Shown here: one piece after another, positions 53,394 through 61,967 of the stretch | Layout of the letters: every line of letters begins with the position of its first letter | Numbering within the stretch: the stretch's first letter is position 1 | Assembly (NCBI RefSeq): GCF_001625195.1 | Contig: NC_054390.1 | Span: 6,607,222 to 6,671,221, forward strand | Source of the DNA: Drechmeria coniospora | Taxonomy: Eukaryota; Ascomycota; Sordariomycetes; Hypocreales; Ophiocordycipitaceae | Direction of reading: 5' to 3' | Length of the DNA: 64,000 bases | Translations under genes and position numbers: made by a program | Notes under the pieces: generated by a model | Databases searched by the model: none | What the model saw: only the letters and a program-made list of their open reading frames with translations | What the model was told of the DNA's origin: nothing

Positions 53394-54178
53394 GCAGACG
53401 AAGGGGATGGGTGGCCTTTGTCGGAACGACGTATCGAACAGGCCATGTAGCAGGTCCATTTGTGTTTTCAACTCCCTGCCGTCCGTCAGTACCTTTCGGG
53501 TGGTAGCCGGACTCACCATGATGGAAATTTGTACGAACAAGAACGAGGACTCCGTGTAGCTGGTAGGAGCACGCTTGCCCGTTCATTCCTCGTGCGAGCA
53601 GAGGCAAGAGTTGGCAACCATACCAACCGTCCATTTGCATCGCCGGCGGCCATCCGAGGTTGCCGCCCGGTGCTGGAAGGGAATGGACGAAACTGGCAAT
53701 TTGCCGAGGGTTACCTCGTCGGCCAGAGGTGGTCACGGTGTTCTGTCGGGGCATGTGTTTATTATTCCATTAGAGGTTAAATACGCTGTGAATCCTCTGT
53801 ACGAACCCTGCCGCACAGACGGTGCAGTACTTGTACAGTACGCGCAGTTACTGCTAAGGTGTGCTGCAGTCTTACTTGGTACTACGGGGTAATACTCCTC
53901 GCAATACTCCTGCTGTACTTGTCCCTGTGCACTGTCTAACGGCAACATTAGTCATACAAGTACTTTGTGCAGCGTAGATGTACTTGGTTGAACTTTACTT
54001 GAAATACGGAGTACAGTGCAGTACAACAAATCAACTATAATATTGGAGTACCTATAGGAATAGGTCAACTCCTAGATATTAATAAAAAGCGGAAACTATT
54101 AGCCGAGATAACCGACGCTGTAATTAATACTAGCTAATAACATTATCCATAGGAAAATTAAGGATGCGTATAAAGGAA
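53394..54178. other. Intergenic, transition to transposon island
   Basis: No gene supported. Sequence becomes strongly AT-rich after about 53990. Confidence 0.5.
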
Positions 54179-54183
54179 CGAAG

Positions 54184-54623
54184 TGTTACGAACCAACCAT
54201 AGCTGGAGGAGCCAGCCTACTTAACAAGCCCGTAACACGCGGGGTGACCATGCATAAGGCGGACCCTATCACCTGCCCTCTGCGCGCTTACTATATCCAT
54301 GCAAGGAAGTAATTATAGGATAAGGTAAGCAAGGACTACTAGCGCCATGCTCTGTAATTACTATAATCACCACTGAGCAAGGTGAGCAAGGTGAGCAAGG
54401 CGATCCAAATGATCCAATATAATAAAGGAATGAACAAGTATATATAGGACAGTCATTACCACTAGCTAGTTCAGTTCTTCATTGATCAATCTAAGCGATT
54501 ACCTTATAATTGAGAAGTGCAAAGCTTCTTGACGGACTCTTGCTTGACATACTGTTCTACGTCATACCTGACTTACTACCTAAGAAGCAGAACTCCCTTA
54601 GGACGCTTGGAGCATCCGTTACA
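54184..54623 (+). mobile_element. Solo LTR of a Gypsy-type retrotransposon with 5-bp target duplication
   Basis: A 440-bp unit from TGTTACGAAC to CATCCGTTACA, flanked by CGAAG on both sides (54179-54183 and 54624-54628). The terminal dinucleotides TG...CA, the duplication and the lack of internal sequence define a solo LTR formed by LTR-LTR recombination. Inside are a triple GAGCAAGG repeat (about 54376-54402) and an LTR-promoter-like AAGTATATATAGGACAG (about 54438). It matches, in reverse orientation, the LTR at 59300-59800. Confidence 0.88.
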
Positions 54624-54629
54624 CGAAGT

Positions 54630-56060
54630 GGGATGATATACTAGTACAGTGGGCTAATAGTATGGCCAAATACATAGACAAAATTTACGTACCAAATATA
54701 GTACAAGAAGAGTTATTTCGGAAATTCATGCACATCCTACTAGCAGACACCAAGGAATCCGCAAGATAATGGACCGAATACAATGAATATTCGATATCCT
54801 ACAGATTAAGAAAAAGGCACAATCCGTTAGCAAATGCATTACATACGCCCGAAGCAAGGCTGCACGCTACAAACCATACGGAGAATTGCAACTACTACAA
54901 GTACCAACAAACCATAGGAGTCAATCTTATTCGACCATATAACCAAGTTACCCCTGTCAAAAAAACCAATAACCAAGGTAGAGTATAATAGTATATTCGT
55001 ACTCCGTAGTAACGGATCGACTTAGAAAGTACGAGAACTTATTCCGTACTGAGTACAAGTAAGCAGCGATACAAAAGATCTCGCATACGTATTCCTACGG
55101 GCCATTGCTAGTAATTACGGACTTCCAAATAAGATTGTATCCGACAGAGGAAGTACATTTACCTCAAACCTTTGGCAAGAGCTTATAGCATGCTTGGGCC
55201 AAAGCACAAGCTTAGTACTGCGTATTACCCTTAAATGGATGGACAAACTAAACGACTCAACCAAACGCTAAAGCAATATCTACAATCGTATATTATCTAC
55301 GGAGTGCTCCGTTCGAACAGATCGATTAGGTAAATTGGCCACCTATAGTACAATTAGCGTAATAATAGTTTAATTACCGAAGCTATCAAGGTGTCACTAG
55401 CGTACGCCATTTATGGATACAATTTATTCCCAAATTAACCGACAAGGCCCACAAGCAGAATATCCATACGGATTGCAGGCAGAACAATTACGGAAATTGC
55501 ACGAAGGCATAAGAAAAGAACTTAAAATTGCAAGAGAACGAATGGCTACTTACTATAATGAGAAACAAATCAAAGGGACTAATCTTTCGAGAAGGAGGCA
55601 TAGTCTACCTACTCCAACGAAAAAATCATTAAGACAACGGGACCAAGCGACAAACTGATTACAAAAGACTTGGACCATTCAAAGTCAAGACGAGTTTTTT
55701 TAAAGGCCAATTAATTATACACTTACTCTACTAGGAACTACAATTTCATCCATTCGTTTAAATCTCAGAGGAACTAGCGCTAAAGAAAGTTACACTATAT
55801 TACGAAAAAGACAACATAAATACAAAGTCGAATTAATCATTAACGTAAAACAAATGGTCAAAAACAAGCATATCTTATTAAATGGAAGGATTACGGACTA
55901 GAATAAAACACCTGGGAGCCCCTCACGGAGTACGGAGTACAAACTTATCAAATTGCCGCGCGTTATTACAGCAGTACCACTACTCCGCTGTACCAAGCAA
56001 TTACATAACAACTGGACTGAACAGCCTATCTGACTCATCCAATAATTCACCGCAATACAT
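54630..56060 (+). mobile_element. Decayed Gypsy (chromovirus-like) integrase to chromodomain sequence
   Basis: Frame-shifting translation keeps pol landmarks in order: an HPTSRHQGIRK segment of the integrase zinc finger (about 54735-54770), an ARSKAARYKPYGELQ linker, the integrase core pieces NYGLPNKIVSDRGSTFTSNLW (about 55115-55180) and MDGQTKRLNQTLKQYLQ (about 55233-55285), the C-terminal KGGIVYLLQRK/GPSDKL region, and a chromodomain-like VELI...KNKHILLNGR near 55830-55890. Stops and frameshifts are frequent and the DNA is very AT-rich, consistent with RIP-type decay. Gag, protease and RT are absent. The solo LTR at 54184 has inserted into its upstream part. Confidence 0.82.
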
Positions 56061-56119
56061 ACAAATAATAAAAACCCAGTGCCTTCCAATTTTTAAACAA
56101 TAAATGCCGCACCGTTCTC

Positions 56120-56126
56120 TATATAT
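56120..56126 (+). promoter_or_regulatory. Possible TATA box of the cysteine-rich secreted protein gene
   Basis: TATATAT 150 bp upstream of the ATG at 56270, in AT-rich DNA, so weakly specific. Confidence 0.4.
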
Positions 56127-56269
56127 GTTCTATAATTCTCTACAGACTCCTCTAACAATCCCTTACAATTGTACAAACCGGTCACTCCTTTACCCTGATA
56201 CGAAAGAGCGAGAAACCAACAGCATTCGCTACATTCGCTAGCTAGGGGAACCGGAGAGCAGGGGCAAAA

Positions 56270-57337
56270 ATGATCTACTCCTCTTTGTTAGCTATCGTTG
56301 CGTTGTGGGCACGGTCGCTCACCGCCAAGCTATCCGGAAATAATGCAATCGACTTAGTTAGCCCGCTCGGAAACTTCGCCCCAATGAATATTCACCGCGA
56401 GTTTGACTTCGAAGAGGGCACGATTTCCGGCAACGTTGAAATTATCGTCAATAACCTGGACAGATACATCAATGCTACAGACTGGCACGCCAGACCGTCG
56501 CTGGACCTTGACTGGTTGAGCAGCGCCTTGCCCCCGGCTGACGGCAATACGCCTATAGCTGGTCCCGCTAGTTTTGAAGTCGGCTATGCCCCAGTCGTAC
56601 GCTCGATCAGACAGCTACTTGCTAGGTCACGGGCTAATTGGCTTATTGACACTCAAGCTTGGGTAGCTTTAGTTGTCCCCACTAGGACGGGATTTCTCAT
56701 TGCAGCTTACTCTGTGGTCCCAGGGGTTAGAGCGCCTCGCTACGACGCGTTCGAACCTCGTTACCCTCCCGGTTCAGCTATTCAAGTCCCACTTGGTAGG
56801 GTGGCAGCCTCCGCCGCAGTGGGAATGTACGGCAACTTCCATCAGTTCAGTACAACTATCCGCCGCGATCATATCTCTAGAAACTTGAGATCGTCTAACC
56901 TGCTATGGCACGTGTTGATCCATGTCACGCTTGAGGAGGCGGGAGGTTACTTCCGGGCGGGTGAGGTCTATAATTTGCTACGGGCAGCTCGAGCTGACCG
57001 TGAGCGGTGCCGACGGTTGATATCTGGGATGATACCGAACCCCACTACAACTGCAACGGCTACCCCCTTTCCGTTTCACGATGAGACGCGGTTTAAGAGG
57101 AGTGTCCCAAGCTCCTTCAATCGTGGGGGTTGGGTCAGGACCACGTTCGGAGAGGTGGAATGTTCACGAAAGTCTATCTGCTACAAGGAATGGGACTCCG
57201 TGTTCAGAAGCGGCCCTTGCGCACATGACGACGTAGCGGCACAACTCTTCCCTTACTCAGGATGTGACGGAACGGCCTGCCAGGCTATCACGGGTTGCCT
57301 GCCAAAATCTGTCGTTCACCGTTGGTGGGAGTGCTAG
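56270..57337 (+). CDS. Secreted protein with cysteine-rich C-terminus, unknown family
   Basis: Intact, intronless 355-aa ORF with an AAAAATG start and a signal peptide (IYSSLLAIVALWARSLTA). The mature chain has no motif I recognise over about 255 residues. A dibasic FKRS site at about residue 277 suggests Kex2 cleavage. The 78-residue tail beyond it carries seven of the protein's eight cysteines (VEC, SIC, GPC, SGC, TAC, GC, WEC), a spacing that suggests a small disulphide-stabilised domain. GC content is clearly higher than in the decayed retrotransposon on both sides, and no stop or frameshift is present, so it has been kept intact inside a degrading transposon island. A candidate effector or toxin-like secreted protein by context only; no function is assigned. 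Confidence 0.75.
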   Translation: MIYSSLLAIVALWARSLTAKLSGNNAIDLVSPLGNFAPMNIHREFDFEEGTISGNVEIIVNNLDRYINATDWHARPSLDLDWLSSALPPADGNTPIAGPASFEVGYAPVVRSIRQLLARSRANWLIDTQAWVALVVPTRTGFLIAAYSVVPGVRAPRYDAFEPRYPPGSAIQVPLGRVAASAAVGMYGNFHQFSTTIRRDHISRNLRSSNLLWHVLIHVTLEEAGGYFRAGEVYNLLRAARADRERCRRLISGMIPNPTTTATATPFPFHDETRFKRSVPSSFNRGGWVRTTFGEVECSRKSICYKEWDSVFRSGPCAHDDVAAQLFPYSGCDGTACQAITGCLPKSVVHRWWEC

Positions 57338-57599
57338 CTGTCGCGTTTAATGGATTTTGACGCTCCATTAAAATCATAATTCTGACGCGCTGTTAGGCGC
57401 ATTTTCAACAACAGGACCTAGAGCCACCTCTCCAAGAATCTCCGACAACGAAGGATGAGAAGCAAAACCTGATCCATCGATAATATCCAAAGAACAAGCA
57501 GATTGCGCTTAGGCAATTACTTCCGTCTCATGCCGCTGTACATTTCAAACTCTTTTCGACCAGTTTCTTCTTTTCTCTAATCAGCCTCTTCCATCTCCT

Positions 57600-58081
57600 C
57601 CAAATTGGTAAATTACGATGAAGCCATTTCGACACCTCGCTCTCTTAAATGGCGCTTCATCTTTCGCAGGCGCAGCAAACGGTTAAAGGCCTCATCCATG
57701 GCTCGCTGGGTTTGTCGCAGCTGCTCCTCTTGCTGCCGCCATTGCTCCAGAATGAGCTTTTGCCAACTCATCATCGCGCTCGAGACGACGAAGTTCCTTG
57801 GTAATTCGATTGACGATGCAATCGATTAGTATCATGCTCGTACTCATGACATAGGGGAAACACACGAGAGGACTTAGGAACGCGGACACTATTACAAGAT
57901 CGACCAAATAATAACAAATGGCACAACGATTGATTCTCTCGAAAACTTGGCAAGGAGCCTTTTTGTCAAAACACCGACTATGGGGACAAACTTGGGCATC
58001 CCTGATCACGAATGAAGGCTGCCGTAACCGCCCGGTCGCTGGTTGAACGAGATTTTTGAGATTCGAAACACGGTTAGACAT
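57600..58081 (-). pseudogene. Transposon-associated zinc-binding ORF, frameshifted
   Basis: From the ATG at 58081 the minus strand reads a basic leader, then CPHSRCF, a cysteine (APCQ) and RCAICYY, a CxxC-type cluster like those of small proteins carried in fungal LTR elements. It continues open to 57692 but loses the expected coiled-coil tail. That tail (RLLRLRKMKRHLRERG) is present in another frame down to about 57620. A frameshift or lost intron near 57720-57760 explains this. Likely a non-functional transposon passenger gene. Confidence 0.55.
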
Positions 58082-58304
58082 GATGTCAGAAAAACGACAT
58101 TGCAACAAGACGAGGGCATAATACGAACCTAGGAGAGATAAGCGACTAATATTTGAACTACAAGGCCTTGCTGACAATCCCAACGGGGGACATCGTGTTA
58201 CGTCCAGATACAACTAGGCTGCATAAACGTGATCTGCTATCACGTGGGTATTGCGTTAAAGCTCACCTTGAAAAGAAAACCGCTTAGAAGGAACTGACAT
58301 GGGG

Positions 58305-58402
58305 TGTTCACTCGATGTGCGATTGAACACCAAGTGAACAAAGCCATCATGTAACGTCAATAGTTCACTTGGGGTGCGCGTAAAGTAGACATCGAGTGAA
58401 CA
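58305..58402. repeat. 98-bp foldback sequence with perfect 14-bp terminal inverted repeats
   Basis: TGTTCACTCGATGT (58305-58318) is the exact inverse of ACATCGAGTGAACA (58389-58402). Inside, CCAAGTGAAC and GTTCACTTGG form a second nested inverted pair. No flanking target duplication was found (TGGGG versus AAAAT), so it may be the edge of a larger LTR rather than an independent element. Confidence 0.7.
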
Positions 58403-59076
58403 AAAATATATATTAATCCCCTCCATAGTCACTCATTAGATAGATACCTAGTCAGCGTTCAATAAAAGTATCAACCACATACTTGCTTACTTATGCTCTA
58501 CGACATATCACCAACGTAACATTCAACTCATTCCTCAGAGACGCCCTGACCTTTCTGCCAACATAAACCCTATCCTAGGTTTATCCCTTGGGAAATCCCA
58601 GACGTCACAAAAGCCTCATAAGATACCCAACCGCACATAGTACTATAGAGTACACCAGAGAACTTAACTGGCATCCGGATTTGCTGCTTTGCTTGGTTTG
58701 CTTATAGCTCTGCTTATTGATTGAGCAATGTATTTTTATGTCTCCAAGCCTTAAATAATTTTATCTCTTTAGATGGCTTTTTAATAGTGCGTAAATACTC
58801 TCAATGCAGGAGATAACCACTGTTAAGAATCCTAGTATGTCGCGCCGACGGGCCAACGGGCCTGTAACGGGGTTAAAGTCGGCAACAACAGCATCAAGAA
58901 GAACACCAATAGATTGATTCTGACCCATCTCACGATACTTGATTCGTTGTAGCCCTAGTCCGGGCGGACACCATTTTCCTCTGTTGCATTATAGTATTTA
59001 TACTAATCGTGCCATGCCCCCCACCTAAAGGTAGTGCTCACCGCTACAGCGCGCACACTACCGCACTGCGTATAGC
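58403..59076. other. Intergenic transposon-derived DNA
   Basis: No gene supported. The sequence looks like degraded LTR/UTR DNA (AATAAAAG at about 58460, CTTGCTTACTTATGC) without an assignable element. Confidence 0.45.
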
Positions 59077-59227
59077 TAGTGGTAATAACTGTCCTATATA
59101 TACTTATTTATTCCTTTATTATATTGGATTATTTGGATCGCCTTGCTCGCCTTGCTTACCTTGCTCAGCTTGCTTAGTAGTGATTACAGTAATCATACAG
59201 AGCGTAGCAATCTAGTAGTCGTTTAAT
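59077..59227 (-). mobile_element. Partial LTR copy (Gypsy family of the 59300-59800 LTR)
   Basis: About 150 bp almost identical to 59456-59603 (CTAGTGGTAATAACTGTCC onward through the GCCTTGCTCG repeats to GTAGTCGTT). It is the same LTR family in the same orientation and ends abruptly. Confidence 0.8.
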
Positions 59228-59299
59228 AGCTTCTAATTCAACAACGTTTTTTAATACAAAGACCGCCCTTTTCATCGCAGAACTACAGATATTCCAATA

Positions 59300-59800
59300 T
59301 GTAACGGATGCTCCAAGCGTCCTAAGGGGGTTCTGCTTCTTAGGTAGTAAGTCAGGTATGACGTAGAACAGTATTTAAGCAAGAGTCCGTCAAGAAGCTT
59401 TGCACTTCTTAATTACAAGTTAATTGCTTAGATTGATTAATAAAGAACTGAACTAGCTAGTGGTAATAACTGTCCTATATATACTTATTTATTCCTTTAT
59501 TATATTGGATTATTTGGATCGCCTTGCTCGCCTTGCTTACCTTGCTCAGCTTGCTTAGTAGTGATTACAGTAATCATACAGAGCGTAGTAATCTAGTAGT
59601 CGTTGCTCGCCTTGCTCACCTTGCTCACCTTGCTTAGTAGTGATCATAGTGATTACATGGAGCGTAGTGATCCAGTAGTCCTTGCATAGATATAGTAAGC
59701 GCGCAGAGGGCACGTAGGTTCCACCTTTATACATGGCTACCCCGCGTCTTACGGGCTTGTTAAGTAGGCTGGCTCCTCTGGCTATAGTTGGTTCGTAACA
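59300..59800 (-). mobile_element. 3' LTR of a minus-strand Gypsy relic
   Basis: Read on the minus strand it runs from TGTTACGAACC to GCATCCGTTACA, the same family as the solo LTR at 54184-54623. It is about 60 bp longer because of an internal partial duplication of the GAGCAAGG-repeat segment (about 59520-59650). It has no matching duplication at its two edges; instead a polypurine tract abuts its internal side, so it is the 3' LTR of an element extending to higher coordinates. Confidence 0.85.
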
Positions 59801-59820
59801 TTATTCCCCTCCTCCTTGAT
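59801..59820 (-). other. Polypurine tract of the minus-strand Gypsy relic
   Basis: On the minus strand the bases just before the LTR read AAGGAGGAGGGGAATAA, directly abutting TGTTACG. This is the expected primer site for plus-strand DNA synthesis. Confidence 0.8.
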
Positions 59821-59903
59821 CTTGTCCTCAAGATTCTTTTAAATAGTAGGTGTGACCCCTCTTATCGTTTCGTTAGTTCCCTGTCTTTTGTAATAGCTTA
59901 ATT

Positions 59904-60248
59904 ATGTCTAGTTCCCGTATTTCGAAATCATACCGATCGTCTACCCAGCGGCGTAAGGACGTAGTAGTCCGAATCGAAATATCCGGAATTCAGTTATTCG
60001 ATATAGGTCGTTGTTCCCCTTGTCAAAAGAGCGGTTCTCTATGTTTTGTTTTAAAGAGATATTCTAAGTGCTCGTCTTGCATTAAGAAGAATATTCAACA
60101 TTGCGATGGGAATTTTTCAACAGCCGAGTTTGATCATGTTGAAGTTCAGAAGCAGCGTCTTTATGCTAATGCTCAGGCAAAGCGTCAGGAAGTAGGGCGA
60201 CTTACAGCAGTAGCAGCAACTGCTTACGCAGCCCTAGCTAAGGCTTAG
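59904..60248 (+). CDS. Small Cys-cluster protein, antisense inside the Gypsy relic
   Basis: Intact 114-aa ORF with a Ser/Arg-rich N-terminus, then a compact cysteine cluster (CSPCQK, a third Cys at LCF, CSSC, HCDG) and an Ala/Gln-rich predicted coiled coil to the end. It lies between the integrase remnant and the polypurine tract but on the strand opposite the element's pol. Similar small ORFs accompany fungal Gypsy elements and are often annotated as hypothetical; the cluster suggests zinc binding. Unlike the neighbouring pol it has no stops. Function unknown: a nucleic-acid-binding accessory protein is possible. Confidence 0.6.
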   Translation: MSSSRISKSYRSSTQRRKDVVVRIEISGIQLFDIGRCSPCQKSGSLCFVLKRYSKCSSCIKKNIQHCDGNFSTAEFDHVEVQKQRLYANAQAKRQEVGRLTAVAATAYAALAKA

Positions 60249-60349
60249 CAAGAGGAGATTAGTATAGCTTCGCAAGTCGACCGGTATACGATATGAAATA
60301 TTGGGTGTATCCTCATTACTCGAGGTAGTGATAGTTAGTAGCTGGTTTC

Positions 60350-60523
60350 CGATATCTTCTTTTCAATTTTAAATAGTCCAAGTTTCTTCCAGTCGGGTTT
60401 ATCGCTTGGTCGTTTTGTTTTGATATATTATCGGAGAAGGTAGACTTTATCTCCCTCCTTTAGAGTTAGTCCTTCCAATCTCTTTTTGTCCGCATTGTAT
60501 TTCATTCTATTTTGTAGGGTAAT
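60350..60523 (-). mobile_element. Integrase C-terminal remnant of the minus-strand Gypsy relic
   Basis: The minus-strand translation gives RMKYNADKKR, then LKEGDKVYLLR, a stop, YIKTKRPSDK and KKLGLFKI, the integrase C-terminal (GPY/F-like) region. It corresponds to about 55500-55690 of the plus-strand relic. It is interrupted at 60523 by the small LTR-like insertion. Confidence 0.8.
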
Positions 60524-60693
60524 TGTTATGGTATCGGGCTTAGCCCGATATAGGAGAACGGAGGGAACCAAGGGACCCACTAGGAGGAACGCACACAACT
60601 AGAAGCCCTAGTTGCCAAGTAGTTTTCCCTCTTCAAGTCTTTTAATAAACATCATTGAGAGTCCTAGAGCAGTCGCCTAGCGACTCCGTAACA
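60524..60693. mobile_element. Small LTR-like (TRIM/solo-LTR) element with 5-bp target duplication
   Basis: A 170-bp element beginning TGTTATGG and ending CCGTAACA, flanked by GTAAT on both sides (60519-60523 and 60694-60698). Near one end is the palindrome TATCGGGCT-T-AGCCCGATA (60532-60550); further in are CAACTAG/CTAGTTG and AGTCGC/GCGACT inverted pairs and a TTTTAATAAACA polyadenylation-like stretch. It is nested in the integrase remnant. End sequences and hairpin-rich style match the 201-bp element at 47697. Confidence 0.82.
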
Positions 60694-60698
60694 GTAAT

Positions 60699-61867
60699 CC
60701 ATTCTTTCTGTACTCCGTAAATGGCTGTATATTTCTTTAACGTGCATAGCGTGCGTTATAGCTGTACGGTTGTACGGAGTACCCCGTTCTTGTATTTAGT
60801 CAAGGAACTAGTAAGTACTGTACTCCATATATTCGGCCCAATGTGCTCCGTACAGTGCACGCACATATAGGGGTACAAGTAGGTGTACTTGCATGCTTTT
60901 GACAACACGGCCTGCCTGCGGGCAAGTGACTTAGTACTTTCCATACAGCAGTAATGCTCTGTGTGCTGTACGTACTCAGCGTACGGAGTACTAGGTACTA
61001 AGTATTACCAGTATACAGTACTCCGTACGTGCACTCCGCATTTCAGTACGACTGCCGCCGGTACATGAAGGTACCTAGTACCTACAGATGCCTATGTGCT
61101 TGGTATGCTTACCGCACCTACAGCACTGTTGCCCTTGCACTTCGGGACGCTGCCCGTCATTATTGTTGCCCAGAACGAATCGGCAACAGTATACGGAGTA
61201 CTCCGTACGGAGTCGGGAGTACTTGGGCAATATTGCTGCACATGTGTGCACACTTCCTTGCCAGCATGGACGCACACCTACAGCACAAGTATACAGCAGG
61301 TGTCAACCGTGTACTCCGTACAGTGTGCACCTATTCAATGTACGAGTGCTCTGTACTCGGTACAGAGTACACACTGTACGGTACATGCGCGTCGCACGTG
61401 CGCAAGTCAACATGCTCCAAGTACCGTAGTTTTGTTACATGTGCAAGTGCAGCAAGTAGCTGCACTCCGTACCGAGTACTTGCAGGTACTTGCACTGAAA
61501 CAAGTACATGTACTCCGCGAGCACGTACACCAACCGCAAGTACTTCGTCGCGCAATTACGGCCATTTCTTGGTATCAATTACGCAAAGCCATCCACGCAT
61601 GCCAGGCAATCTTCACCTCGAATTTTCTTCGCCCGCCGCCGGAAATTGGCCCGCCCCTCCGTACCGCCATGCCACCACGCACCTATCGAGCAGTAACGCT
61701 GACGAGTAATGGCAGTGCAAGCATCAAGCAAGTGCTTGGCCATTCTCGAGCTAATGGGGGTCATTCCCACGAGGGCCATCCGACGGTACACTTACCTTCA
61801 CCTTCTCCACCGTGTTCGGGACCGTACGAGCGCGGCATGCACCGCTCACGCGATTCGTACCGCTACA
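60699..61867. other. Intergenic, motif-rich; promoter of the second paralogue
   Basis: 60700-61530 is dense in TACTCCGTA/TACGGAGTA words. 61580-61960 resembles the upstream region of the gene at 50339. No separate gene; long ORFs across it are motif-driven. Confidence 0.55.
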
Positions 61868-61872
61868 TATAT
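61868..61872 (+). promoter_or_regulatory. TATA-like element of the second enterotoxin-like paralogue
   Basis: TATAT in ACATATATCC, 100 bp before the ATG at 61968, at the same spacing as in paralogue 1. Confidence 0.5.
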
Positions 61873-61967
61873 CCGCCGTCGACCGCCTGCTCGTCCTCCG
61901 GAGGCAACCGCTCGCCCTACCGCCTACGCCTGCTCCGTCCGATTCCCGGCGCCGCCATTCAGCCGTC

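Noticed and set aside
54184..59800. One large Gypsy element bounded by the two LTRs
   Set aside because: The LTRs are in opposite orientation, and the first has its own target duplication while the second abuts a polypurine tract on its outer side.
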